From: Candidatus Woesebacteria bacterium | GTDB taxonomy: Bacteria > Patescibacteriota > Microgenomatia > UBA8517 | DNA: 21,613 bases | Direction of reading: 5' to 3' | Assembly: GCA_026394855.1 (NCBI GenBank) | Contig: JAPLZT010000066.1 | Coordinates: forward strand, 1 to 21,613 | In this document: one piece after another, positions 8,001 through 13,463 of the stretch | How the letters are laid out: the number at the start of each line of letters is the position of its first letter | Position numbering within the stretch: the first letter of the stretch is position 1 | Translations under genes and position numbers: made by a program | The notes under the pieces: generated by a model | Databases searched by the model: none | Told to the model about the DNA's origin: nothing | Seen by the model: the letters and a program-made list of their open reading frames with translations, nothing else

Positions 8001-8629
8001 AAGATTTATCTGCCTTCTTAGAAGAAAAAGGGTTAAAAGTTCATTATCTTCATTCTGATGTTAAAACACTTGATAGGGGAGATATCTTGGATAGTTTAAG
8101 AAAAGGAAAATATGACGTTCTTGTCGGAATTAATCTCTTGAGGGAAGGTTTGGATCTTCCGGAGGTATCTTTAGTTGCCATACTAGACGCAGATAAAGAA
8201 GGATTCCTCCGATCCGATGTAACTCTGATTCAAACGATGGGTAGGGCAGCCAGACACGTTGAGGGACGTGTAATTATGTATGCCGATACTTTAACCGGAA
8301 GCATGCGACGTGCCTTGAGCGAAGTTGCCAGGCGGAGAGCTTATCAGATTAAATATAATAAAATCCATAACATAACTCCTAAAAGCATACAAAAACCAAT
8401 CAGAGAAAGACTTATTGAAAATGAAGAAGAACAAGAATTGGAAAAAGTATTTGGTAAGAAAGAATCAACTTTCCAAAAACTACCGCATATAGATCTTGAC
8501 GGATTAACACCAATGGACAAAAAAAGGCTAATTATAAGATTAAAAAGAGAGATGGTTCTTGCTGCCCAAGATCTAAACTTCGAACTTGCTGCTGAAATTC
8601 GTGATAAAATACGCGAAATTGCTATATGA
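5051..8629 (+). CDS. uvrB: Excinuclease ABC subunit UvrB, interrupted by an intein
   Basis: UvrB is the damage-verifying helicase-like subunit of nucleotide excision repair. The extein is about 672 residues, the normal size, once the 520-residue intein (5177-6736) is removed. Seen: Walker A GVTGSGK before the intein and TFTVANV after it, YVSYYDYYQPE-like β-hairpin residues (SYYDYYQPESYIP), VASVSCIYNIGSPREY, the DESH box, SRKSTLIDYGFRLPSA, NLLREGLDLPEV, QTMGRAARH and a C-terminal UVR motif (AQDLNFELAAEIRDKI). Start: the first ATG/GTG/TTG in frame is TTG 5126, but homology extends upstream (FKLKSKYIPIPDQRNAI) to a stop at 5036, and the codon aligning with Met1 is ATA at 5051. The start could therefore be a rare AUA or a sequence error. 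The stop overlaps the ATG of the next gene (ATGA). Confidence 0.93.
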   Translation: MFKLKSKYIPIPDQRNAINKLTDNVLRGEKYQTLLGVTGSGKSLSYNERVLVYEKGNNSFKAFFIEIGKLVEDPTSVNKDLYVPSINPKTGQQELKPIIQLIRHETPKKMYSVTTSCGKQVDVTGDHNFWVIRNGLFKLVKTTEITKNDYLPTPRILEIKDLAVINTIYLKEYLKRDAYFKFNQIKNDIKKEELRKLLGYKKYYRIINKNEGISIRCIDSLNLSNKTLNNIKIYKKQGIPLKNEIHIDKNFLSLLGIYIAEGHSEKNYLLISVHENAFQKLFKNYLNILDIKYKERNFNLGDFQISNCLLSDLFSSMCGNKSSNKVLPPWFMQLDLKQLSYILSAYFSGDGTVTENEIQACTASSKLACDLSYALMRYGINVRIRNKIKYATNTINKVKRQYYEIVISGKENLTKFQKYIGFILERKQFKLSQIIKLNSNTNVDLTPIDGYIFKQLRKNIGFTHESLSKLVGCTRSYFSMIEDGSRKPSNKLLRKIVNIFEENTDSPLILSDLNKLKVLTEIFCTKVKEIKLIKPTSDYVYDIAVKDNETFLAGMGGIYVHNTFTVANVIEKLQRPTLIISHNKTLAGQLFQEMRDLFPENAVSYFVSYYDYYQPESYIPSTDTYIEKDSDINELIDKLRLAATTNLLTRKDVIVVASVSCIYNIGSPREYGHFVFEFSQGMKISRHQIIDRLLDLQYERSEFGFHRGTFRIRGEIVDIYPAYQDEAFRIELSEDKIKKVEIINPVFGQTIVNSKLSIKNYVLYPAKHFMTDPTKNKEIISQIEKDMINQYNFFKKQGKLLEAQRIKQKVTYDLEMIQELGYVKGIENYSRYFDGRAPGEAPYSLLDYFNEPFGKDWLVIADESHMTFPQVRGMYAGDFSRKSTLIDYGFRLPSAIDNRPLKFDEFMRKIPNFIALSATPSEWELSMSGKCVVEQLVRPTGIPDPLVEIRPIGNQVADCIKEIKKQVAKHQRTLVTTLTKKTAEDLSAFLEEKGLKVHYLHSDVKTLDRGDILDSLRKGKYDVLVGINLLREGLDLPEVSLVAILDADKEGFLRSDVTLIQTMGRAARHVEGRVIMYADTLTGSMRRALSEVARRRAYQIKYNKIHNITPKSIQKPIRERLIENEEEQELEKVFGKKESTFQKLPHIDLDGLTPMDKKRLIIRLKREMVLAAQDLNFELAAEIRDKIREIAI
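5177..6736 (+). mobile_element. Intein (LAGLIDADG homing endonuclease plus HTH) in UvrB
   Basis: 520 codons in frame within uvrB. Block A begins with Ser1 (SLSYNERVLVYEKG). Block B is VDVTGDHNFWVI with the Thr82-x-x-His85 pair. Two LAGLIDADG-type helices follow: LLGIYIAEG (about 212-220, acidic Glu219) and ILSAYFSGDG (about 300-309, acidic Asp308). An XRE-like helix-turn-helix lies at about 408-460 (LRKNIGFTHESLSKLVGC then SYFSMIEDGSRKPS). Block F is YVYDIAVKDNETFLAGMGG. Block G is IYVHN, ending His-Asn, and the +1 extein residue is Thr. All residues needed for splicing and cutting look intact, so it should splice to restore GVTGSGK-TFTVANV. By eye it is more AT-rich than the extein, in keeping with lateral arrival. 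Confidence 0.93.
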
Positions 8630-8991
8630 CAGAACATAAATATATAAGTGTGTATACAAGGGAACATTTAGCCGAAAGGTTGGTTATGTTTAAGGATGGT
8701 TATAAGGACAATATCCCTGAAAATATTATTCATAGTGCGGATCCAGATAATAAATATAAAATTAGAACCGCTTGATTTGTCGGCTTGGCTGCCGATTTAT
8801 GGGTATCTAAAGACAATGGAATATTGCCCACTTCCGTAATAGAAGAAGTTAACATTTTCCTTAATTGGTATACAGATGACTTCGGAAAAAGACCTGGATA
8901 CCCGGTAATTAACACAAAGGAAGATATTGAAAAAGGAAACGCAATAATTAATAAGGTCCTGGAAAGTTTGGGAACTAGTAAAAAAACTTGA
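8626..8991 (+). pseudogene. Small unknown gene interrupted by an in-frame UGA
   Basis: The ATG at 8626 overlaps the uvrB stop (ATGA), the usual sign of a coupled downstream gene. The frame reads MTEHKYISVYTREHLAERL and on to codon 49, meets TGA at 8773-8775, then continues in the same frame as protein-like sequence (FVGLAADLWVSKDNGI, then TSVIEEVNIFLNWYTDDFG and so on) to TGA 8989-8991. With the inner stop read through, the product would be 121 residues. The likeliest explanation is a Trp (TGG) to stop mutation in an accessory gene. The second half has its own TTG at 8785 but no clear ribosome-binding site. I do not recognise the family. A small stem (8779-8784 with 8791-8796) lies just after the UGA, so recoding is a remote alternative. 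Confidence 0.6.
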
Positions 8992-9026
8992 ATAGATTCG
9001 GCTTCTTCGGATTCCCTTAGAGATGA

Positions 9027-9061
9027 TATAATATGAACATCCACCGGATGAAACCGGCGGG
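9027..9061 (+). repeat. uvrA-type promoter/leader hairpin, copy 1
   Basis: An extended -10 (TG 9024-9025, TATAAT 9027-9032) is followed 8 nt later by a 21-nt GC-rich element at 9041-9061: CCACCGG, loop ATGAAA, CCGGCGGG, then TTTT. It differs from the uvrA leader copy by one base. Both arms pair except for a conserved A-C mismatch. A 5' hairpin at +1 and a terminator of the upstream gene are both possible readings. Here no start codon follows at the uvrA spacing; the next gene starts 41 nt later from its own -10. Confidence 0.7.
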
Positions 9062-9088
9062 TTTTATAAAATTTTTATTTTGTAGATG

Positions 9089-9094
9089 TATAAT
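9089..9094 (+). promoter_or_regulatory. -10 box of the HEPN-like gene (leaderless)
   Basis: A perfect TATAAT ends 7 nt before the ATG at 9102, placing the expected +1 at or beside the start codon. There is no Shine-Dalgarno. A -35 is not evident. Confidence 0.55.
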
Positions 9095-9101
9095 TCTATA
9101 A

Positions 9102-9545
9102 ATGGCAACAGGTAAAGAACTTCAGAAAATTACACAGGCTAGATTAAAAACAGTTAAAATATTAATTAAAAATAAAGATTGGGAGGGTGCGGCATATATG
9201 ATGGGATATGTTTTAGAATGCTCTCTCAAAGCAGCTATTTGTTCAACGCTTAAATTGTCTATATATCCAGAGAAAGTTAAAGAAGAAAATATTGCAAAAT
9301 ATTTTATGACTCATAATTTTCTCCAATTAGTGGTCGTGTCTGGTTTACAGGGAGTATTCAGCTCTGAAGGACCTGCAAAAGCTTGGCAGAATTGGTCTGT
9401 ATTTACGCTAGAGTATCAAGGGAATTGGACAGAAATGAGATACGACCCTAATCGCATATGGGATGAATTTAAGCTTAAAAAACTCTTCAAAGCATTAGTA
9501 ACCTCAAGAAATGCTATCATTAAGGAGGTAAGAAAAAAATGGTAG
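9102..9545 (+). CDS. HEPN-domain-like protein, first gene of a coupled pair
   Basis: 147 residues, soluble, mostly helical. Seen: a HEPN-like pattern of helix LKTVKILIKNKDWEGAAYMM, then GYVLECSLKAAICSTL, a central THNFLQLVVVSGL and a final helix with SRNAIIKEVRKKW. Known: HEPN proteins include RNase toxins of toxin-antitoxin and defence systems as well as inactive partners; active ones carry R-x4-6-H, which I cannot find here, so it may be non-catalytic or a divergent member. A strong AAGGAGGT (9522-9529) inside its end serves the next gene, whose ATG overlaps it by 7 nt, so the two are made together. The pair lies in the cargo region between uvrB and uvrA. The toxin-antitoxin role is inference only. 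Confidence 0.65.
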   Translation: MATGKELQKITQARLKTVKILIKNKDWEGAAYMMGYVLECSLKAAICSTLKLSIYPEKVKEENIAKYFMTHNFLQLVVVSGLQGVFSSEGPAKAWQNWSVFTLEYQGNWTEMRYDPNRIWDEFKLKKLFKALVTSRNAIIKEVRKKW

Positions 9546-9892
9546 ATAAATTTAAAAAGATTCTCAGCAGGATAATTGAAGAGAAAGGGACAGTTACTGT
9601 TTTTGCCGTCTTAAAAATGGATGAGTTTGTTGATAAATGGACGGTCATATTTTCTGCTCCTTGGTCAATACCAACAACACTAGAAACAGATTTTGAATAT
9701 ATTAGAAAACTTTTAAGAGAAGAATTAACTGAAGAAGAACGGTCGTTAATTGCGAGAATTGGAATTTTTCCTAAAGACGAACATCTCATAAACCTAATAC
9801 TTCAACTTAAATCGGAAACGACAATTACTGAAGATACAAAGTTAAACGGAAATGTTATCCACGAGGGATATGTCTTGGCTTCTAATGGATAA
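9539..9892 (+). CDS. Unknown partner of the HEPN-like protein
   Basis: 117 residues, no signal peptide or membrane segment. I do not recognise the family. Visible: an N-terminal helix (FKKILSRIIEEKG), two β-strands TVTVFAVLKM and KWTVIFSAPW, an acidic helix (REELTEEERSLIARIG) and a C-terminal stretch ending VIHEGYVLASNG. It lacks the GSxxxG...D-x-D motif of the MNT nucleotidyltransferases that usually accompany HEPN proteins. The ATG at 9539 lies 9 nt after a very strong AAGGAGGT and overlaps the upstream gene by 7 nt, so expression is tightly coupled. Directly after its stop, in the same frame, comes the uvrB 3' fragment. A small partner or antitoxin role is plausible from context alone. Confidence 0.6.
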   Translation: MVDKFKKILSRIIEEKGTVTVFAVLKMDEFVDKWTVIFSAPWSIPTTLETDFEYIRKLLREELTEEERSLIARIGIFPKDEHLINLILQLKSETTITEDTKLNGNVIHEGYVLASNG

Positions 9893-9904
9893 AGGACTTA
9901 TTCC

Positions 9905-9970
9905 GCTCAAGATCTCAATTTCGAACTCGCTGCTGAAATTAGAGACAAAATTAAGAAAATAGAGTTATAA
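9905..9970 (+). pseudogene. Fragment of a second uvrB 3' end
   Basis: The frame reads AQDLNFELAAEIRDKI then KKIEL and TAA. The first 16 codons encode exactly the residues found at the end of intact uvrB (8564-8611). By hand count the two 48-nt stretches differ at 8 bases, all silent. That pattern points to a copy which evolved as a working uvrB, for example in a relative, rather than a fresh local duplication. No similarity is seen upstream of 9905. The stop codon overlaps a TATAAT serving the next gene. Confidence 0.85.
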
Positions 9971-9971
9971 T
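9966..9971 (+). promoter_or_regulatory. -10 box upstream of the small Cys-containing gene
   Basis: TATAAT sits across the stop codon of the uvrB fragment and ends 8 nt before the ATG at 9980, matching the leaderless arrangement seen elsewhere in the window. Confidence 0.5.
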
Positions 9972-9979
9972 CATCGCAC

Positions 9980-10192
9980 ATGGAAAATAGTAACAAATGT
10001 ACTTATACAATTGAGTGCATGGGCGAAAAGTATGTATGTGATGGAATAGACTGTTTACGGAATAAGGTTTTTACTGAGGGTCTTCCACGAGTTGCAAGTA
10101 GAATATTTAATATTGATATTATAAAAACTAGATCTTCTGCAAAAGTTATTAACGGGAATTGTATACCTCCTATAAAAACGACTACCCAATAA
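9980..10192 (+). CDS. Small unknown protein with five Cys
   Basis: 70 residues: MENSNKCTYTIECMGEKYV, then CDGIDCLRNKV, and a C-terminal half with INGNCIPP. The first four Cys (7, 13, 20, 25) could bind a metal or form disulfides, but the spacing is not a motif I know. No signal peptide or membrane helix. It has a probable leaderless start from TATAAT at 9966. It lies exactly between the uvrB 3' fragment and the uvrA 5' fragment, so it looks like the middle gene of an alternative uvrB-gene-uvrA junction. Coding status rests on the start context and position; length alone is weak evidence. Confidence 0.45.
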   Translation: MENSNKCTYTIECMGEKYVCDGIDCLRNKVFTEGLPRVASRIFNIDIIKTRSSAKVINGNCIPPIKTTTQ

Positions 10193-10204
10193 ACATTTTA
10201 ATAC

Positions 10205-10276
10205 TATAATCGCACTACCACCGGGTGGAACCGGCGGGTTTTTCTTATGCAAGACTATATTAAAATAAGAGTTTAA
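10205..10276 (+). pseudogene. Fragment of a second uvrA promoter, leader and 5' end
   Basis: TATAAT (10205-10210), 7 nt, the 21-nt hairpin element (10218-10238), 8 nt, then ATG (10247) with codons for MQDYIKIRV and TAA. Intact uvrA has the same order and spacing (-10, 7 nt, element, 8 nt, ATG) and starts MQDYLKIRG. The 21-nt element differs from the uvrA one at a single base. This is copy 2 of the leader, with nine uvrA-like codons attached. A functional leader peptide is possible but less likely than a recombination remnant. Confidence 0.85.
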
Positions 10277-10278
10277 AT

Positions 10279-10299
10279 GTACCACCCGCGAGGTGGTAC
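10279..10299. repeat. Perfect 8-bp inverted repeat (hairpin)
   Basis: GTACCACC (10279-10286), loop CGCGA, GGTGGTAC (10292-10299). It lies 30 nt beyond the 3' end of the minus-strand gene at 10329-10610 and may terminate that transcript, though no long T-run follows on either strand. Confidence 0.6.
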
Positions 10300-10328
10300 G
10301 TTAGTGACAGTAAAAAATGATTGTAAAA

Positions 10329-10610
10329 TTAAAGTCGTTCTCTGAAACCACCCGCTGCTCTTTCAAGAATTTTAATATGATCCTCAAAATCAATGATTGT
10401 AAATTCTGTACCAAAATGAATATTGTTACCTTTTCTTGCAAAAAAACCAGCGAAGTATGTGTATAAATGTTTAGTGATGCGTTTCTCAGGAAACATCAAA
10501 TTTTGCGAAACATCGGTTAGATTTAATTCAGCTTTAGGATTATTATTAAAAGTATCAAATAGATATCTCCCTAATTTTATTTGTTCTGAGTCTGAACTTT
10601 TTATACCCAC
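10329..10610 (-). CDS. Small unknown protein, possibly winged-helix-like
   Basis: 93 residues from a GTG start (10610-10608); an in-frame TAA nine bases upstream rules out a longer form. On the minus strand TAAAAT (10622-10617) lies 6 nt before the start, so the mRNA may be leaderless. The sequence has helices IKLGRYLFDTFNNN and LTDVSQNLMFPEKRITKHLY, then FFARKGNNIHFGTEFTIIDF, which could be a small helix-turn-helix with a wing, but I do not recognise the family. It is the only minus-strand gene between uvrB and uvrA and sits between two copies of the uvrA leader. Confidence 0.5.
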   Translation of the reverse strand: MGIKSSDSEQIKLGRYLFDTFNNNPKAELNLTDVSQNLMFPEKRITKHLYTYFAGFFARKGNNIHFGTEFTIIDFEDHIKILERAAGGFRERL

Positions 10611-10655
10611 GGCGATATTTTACACTTTATCTACGGCGGAATCCAATTAAAATGA

Positions 10656-10689
10656 TATACTTTCTTATCCACCGGATGGAACCGGCGGG
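10656..10689 (+). promoter_or_regulatory. uvrA promoter and leader hairpin (copy 3)
   Basis: Extended -10 (TG 10653-10654, TATACT 10656-10661), 7 nt, then CCACCGG, loop ATGGAA, CCGGCGGG at 10669-10689 and 8 nt to the uvrA ATG. The mRNA would start at about 10668, so the hairpin forms its extreme 5' end. It could protect the 5' end or hinder ribosome entry. Two further copies lie upstream. Confidence 0.65.
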
Positions 10690-10697
10690 ATTTTGAC

Positions 10698-13391
10698 ATG
10701 CAAGACTATCTAAAAATAAGAGGAGCTAGACAGCATAACCTCAAAAACATTGATTTAGATATTCCCAAGAACAAGTTGGTTGTTCTTACGGGAGTTTCCG
10801 GCAGTGGAAAAAGTTCTTTAGCTTTTGACACTATATATGCTGAAGGTCAAAGAAGGTACGTCGAATCATTATCAACGTATGCCCGACAGTTTCTAGGCAT
10901 TATGGAAAAGCCTGACTGTGATCATATAGAAGGCCTCTCTCCCGCAATTTCAATTGATCAAAAGACAACTTCCAGAAATCCCCGTTCAACAGTTGGAACC
11001 GTGACCGAAATATACGATTATTTAAGGCTTCTTTTTGCCCGTATTGGTCACCCTCATTGTCCCATCTGCGGAAGAGAAATATCCCATCAAACTCTGGATC
11101 AAATTGTTTCTAAATCTATTGAAATAATTACAAAAGAAACCAAAAAAAACAGCAAAGGCTGGTTTTTAATTCTCTCTCCTGTTGTTTCTGACAGAAAAGG
11201 AGAATTTTCTTCTCTCTTTGATAACCTGAAAGCCAAAGGATATAAACAGGTAAGGGTTGATGGGATAATTAAAGATATTTCGGAAGATTTCGTACTAATA
11301 AAGACAAATAAACATACGATAGAAGCAGTTGTAGATAGAATAAGCGGAAAAGGTGCCGAATTAAAATCACGTCTGACAGAGGCAGTTCAACAAGCTCTCA
11401 GCTTATCTGAGGGACTGGTTATTTTAGCCCAAATATTAGATTCCGCATTTGAAATTCCGGAATTTCCCAAAAGATTTCAAGACACTTTGTTCTCGGAGAA
11501 ATTTGCTTGTCCTAAAGACAATATTCAAATACAAGAAATTGAGCCCAGAAGCTTTTCATTTAATTCTCCTCATGGAGCCTGTCTTAAGTGTTCCGGTTTA
11601 GGAAAACTTCTAAAGGTAGAAAAAAATGTACTTTTTGCCGAAGAACTAACCATAACTGAAGGAGGAATTTTACCTTTTTCAAGCATGTTTGAGCACGAAA
11701 CCAAGTATTCAAATATGTTCTTAGCATTCTGTGCGGATAACGGTATTGATTCCAAATCACCAATTAATCAATTAACAAGTCAACAAATCAACCTACTGTT
11801 AATCAAAATCATTCCTGATCTTGAAAGAAGGTACAGAGAATCGACTTCGGAGTACGTTAAGAGGGAAATCGAGAAATATATGAGGGAAACTATTTGTGAA
11901 ATGTGTAATGGCGCAAGACTTAAAAAAGAATCTTTGGGAGTAACCATAAATGGACTGTCAATTAGTGAAGTGACGGGAAAGTCTATTTCGGAAACTATCA
12001 AATGGATTGGAAGTCTGACTCTAAGTCTAAGAGAAAAAGAAGTTTCGAAATTAATAATTAATGAAATAGTAACAAGACTGAATTTTCTTACATCCGTAGG
12101 GCTTGAATATATCACTTTAGGAAGAGAGGCAGGAACTCTTTCGGGAGGAGAAGCTCAAAGAATTAGACTTGCTTCTCAAATTGGTTCGGGTCTTACAGGA
12201 GTTTTATATGTTCTGGATGAACCCACAATCGGCCTTCATCAAAAAGACAACCAGAAATTAATAGATACCTTAAAAAAGCTTAGGGATTTGGGAAACACTG
12301 TAATTGTTGTTGAGCATGACAGAGAAATGATAAACCAGGCAGACTGGGTCATTGATTTTGGTCCGGGCGCCGGAGATAGCGGAGGGTATGTTGTGGGGAC
12401 TGGTACACCTGGTGAAATTAAGAAAAATTCAAAATCCATAACCGGACAATTCTTAAGCGGTAAAAGAAAAATTACAGTTCCCAGCCACAGTTCACTGTCC
12501 ACTGTTCACAGTTCACTTTCCCTTTATGGCTGTTCTCAATACAATCTAAAAAATATTGATGTTGAGTTTCCTTTAGGAAAACTTGTTGTTGTTACCGGAG
12601 TATCAGGAAGCGGGAAGTCAACTTTACTGGTAGAAACTTTATATCCGGCTTTATTTAGTTATATTAATCAAGGATTTAGGGGACTAACCGGAAAATTCAA
12701 AAGACTTGAAGGAAAAGAAAACATAGATAAAGTTATATTAATAGATCAATCCCCTATAGGAAGAACCCCAAGAAGCAATCCCGCAACATATACGGGCCTT
12801 TTTGATCCGATTAGGGAGGTATTCTCTTCTTTGCGGGATTCACGAGCGCAAGGCTTCAAAAAAGCAAGATTTTCATTTAATTTAAAAGGCGGACGCTGTG
12901 AAGCTTGCGAAGGACAGGGGCAGACAAAAATAGAGATGCAGTTTATGAGCGATATCTGGATAACCTGCGATATCTGCAAGGGAAAAAGGTATAATACGCA
13001 AACTTTGGAAGTTGAATTCAGAGGCAAAAACATTTCGGATATTCTAGCTTTAACAGTAAAAGAAGGGGTTGAATTTTTCCACGGTCATTCAATGATTCTT
13101 TCCAAACTGGAAACCCTTCAGGAAGTAGGACTTGGTTATATTAAACTGGGCCAGCCCGCGACTACCCTTTCGGGAGGAGAAGCTCAAAGAGTTAAACTGG
13201 CAACGGAACTTTCCAAAAAAGCGACCGGTAAAACTGTCTATATTTTAGATGAACCAACAACCGGACTTCATTTTGCCGATGTGGAAAAACTTTTAAAAGT
13301 CCTAAGACTTCTTGTAGATAGAGGAAACAGTGTCTTTTTAATAGAACATAATTTAGACGTAATTAAAAACGCAGATAGAAATTGTTGCTAA
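10698..13391 (+). CDS. uvrA: Excinuclease ABC subunit UvrA, C-terminus lost by frameshift
   Basis: 897 residues. UvrA is the dimeric ATPase that finds DNA damage and loads UvrB. Seen: start [18 protein letters not shown], Walker [35 protein letters not shown], first zinc module with Cys271, Asp274 (instead of Cys), Cys295 and Cys298, first ABC signature [16 protein letters not shown] and [10 protein letters not shown], second Walker [31 protein letters not shown], second zinc module CEAC...CDIC, second [26 protein letters not shown] and the H-loop [10 protein letters not shown]. After NAD the frame runs into RNCC and TAA, whereas homologues go on with a segment like IDLGPEGG and a tail. That tail survives in another frame (13378-13449). 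A Ser-rich linker with a 21-bp repeat precedes the second half. Function may be reduced rather than lost. Confidence 0.93.
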   Translation: MQDYLKIRGARQHNLKNIDLDIPKNKLVVLTGVSGSGKSSLAFDTIYAEGQRRYVESLSTYARQFLGIMEKPDCDHIEGLSPAISIDQKTTSRNPRSTVGTVTEIYDYLRLLFARIGHPHCPICGREISHQTLDQIVSKSIEIITKETKKNSKGWFLILSPVVSDRKGEFSSLFDNLKAKGYKQVRVDGIIKDISEDFVLIKTNKHTIEAVVDRISGKGAELKSRLTEAVQQALSLSEGLVILAQILDSAFEIPEFPKRFQDTLFSEKFACPKDNIQIQEIEPRSFSFNSPHGACLKCSGLGKLLKVEKNVLFAEELTITEGGILPFSSMFEHETKYSNMFLAFCADNGIDSKSPINQLTSQQINLLLIKIIPDLERRYRESTSEYVKREIEKYMRETICEMCNGARLKKESLGVTINGLSISEVTGKSISETIKWIGSLTLSLREKEVSKLIINEIVTRLNFLTSVGLEYITLGREAGTLSGGEAQRIRLASQIGSGLTGVLYVLDEPTIGLHQKDNQKLIDTLKKLRDLGNTVIVVEHDREMINQADWVIDFGPGAGDSGGYVVGTGTPGEIKKNSKSITGQFLSGKRKITVPSHSSLSTVHSSLSLYGCSQYNLKNIDVEFPLGKLVVVTGVSGSGKSTLLVETLYPALFSYINQGFRGLTGKFKRLEGKENIDKVILIDQSPIGRTPRSNPATYTGLFDPIREVFSSLRDSRAQGFKKARFSFNLKGGRCEACEGQGQTKIEMQFMSDIWITCDICKGKRYNTQTLEVEFRGKNISDILALTVKEGVEFFHGHSMILSKLETLQEVGLGYIKLGQPATTLSGGEAQRVKLATELSKKATGKTVYILDEPTTGLHFADVEKLLKVLRLLVDRGNSVFLIEHNLDVIKNADRNCC

Positions 13392-13449
13392 CGGATGCAT
13401 TAAAGACGTAAAGAAATCCAAAAACTCATATACAGCCAGATATCTTTGA
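13378..13449 (+). pseudogene. Frame-displaced UvrA C-terminal tail
   Basis: In a different frame from uvrA, 13378-13449 reads [20 protein letters not shown] then RYL and TGA, the expected UvrA tail (compare the first half's own [18 protein letters not shown]). Only one base separates the NAD codons from it, while about 14 codons ([14 protein letters not shown] in the first half) should intervene. A deletion of about 41 bp is inferred. The old stop overlaps a TTG used by the longest reading of the next gene. Confidence 0.85.
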
Positions 13450-13463
13450 AATATACTTCTATT

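Noticed and set aside
5126-8629. uvrB as a pseudogene because of the large insert in Walker A
   Set aside because: The insert is in frame and carries complete intein splicing motifs; the joined extein gives a full UvrB.
8773-9032. UGA recoded to Gly or Trp as in some CPR lineages
   Set aside because: gpmI and uvrB end at UGA in the expected places, and no other conserved gene here has an internal UGA.
10218-10299. T-box-like wording (GGGTGGAACCGG, and AGGTGGTACG in the hairpin at 10279)
   Set aside because: It lacks a T-box stem I or specifier loop, the -10 box is only 7 nt upstream, and no aminoacyl-tRNA synthetase or amino-acid gene follows.
8992-10690. Integron-like cassette array (small genes separated by an inverted repeat)
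   Set aside because: The repeats lack attC core sites (GTTRRRY) and the paired-arm layout. They match the uvrA leader instead, and no integrase is seen.
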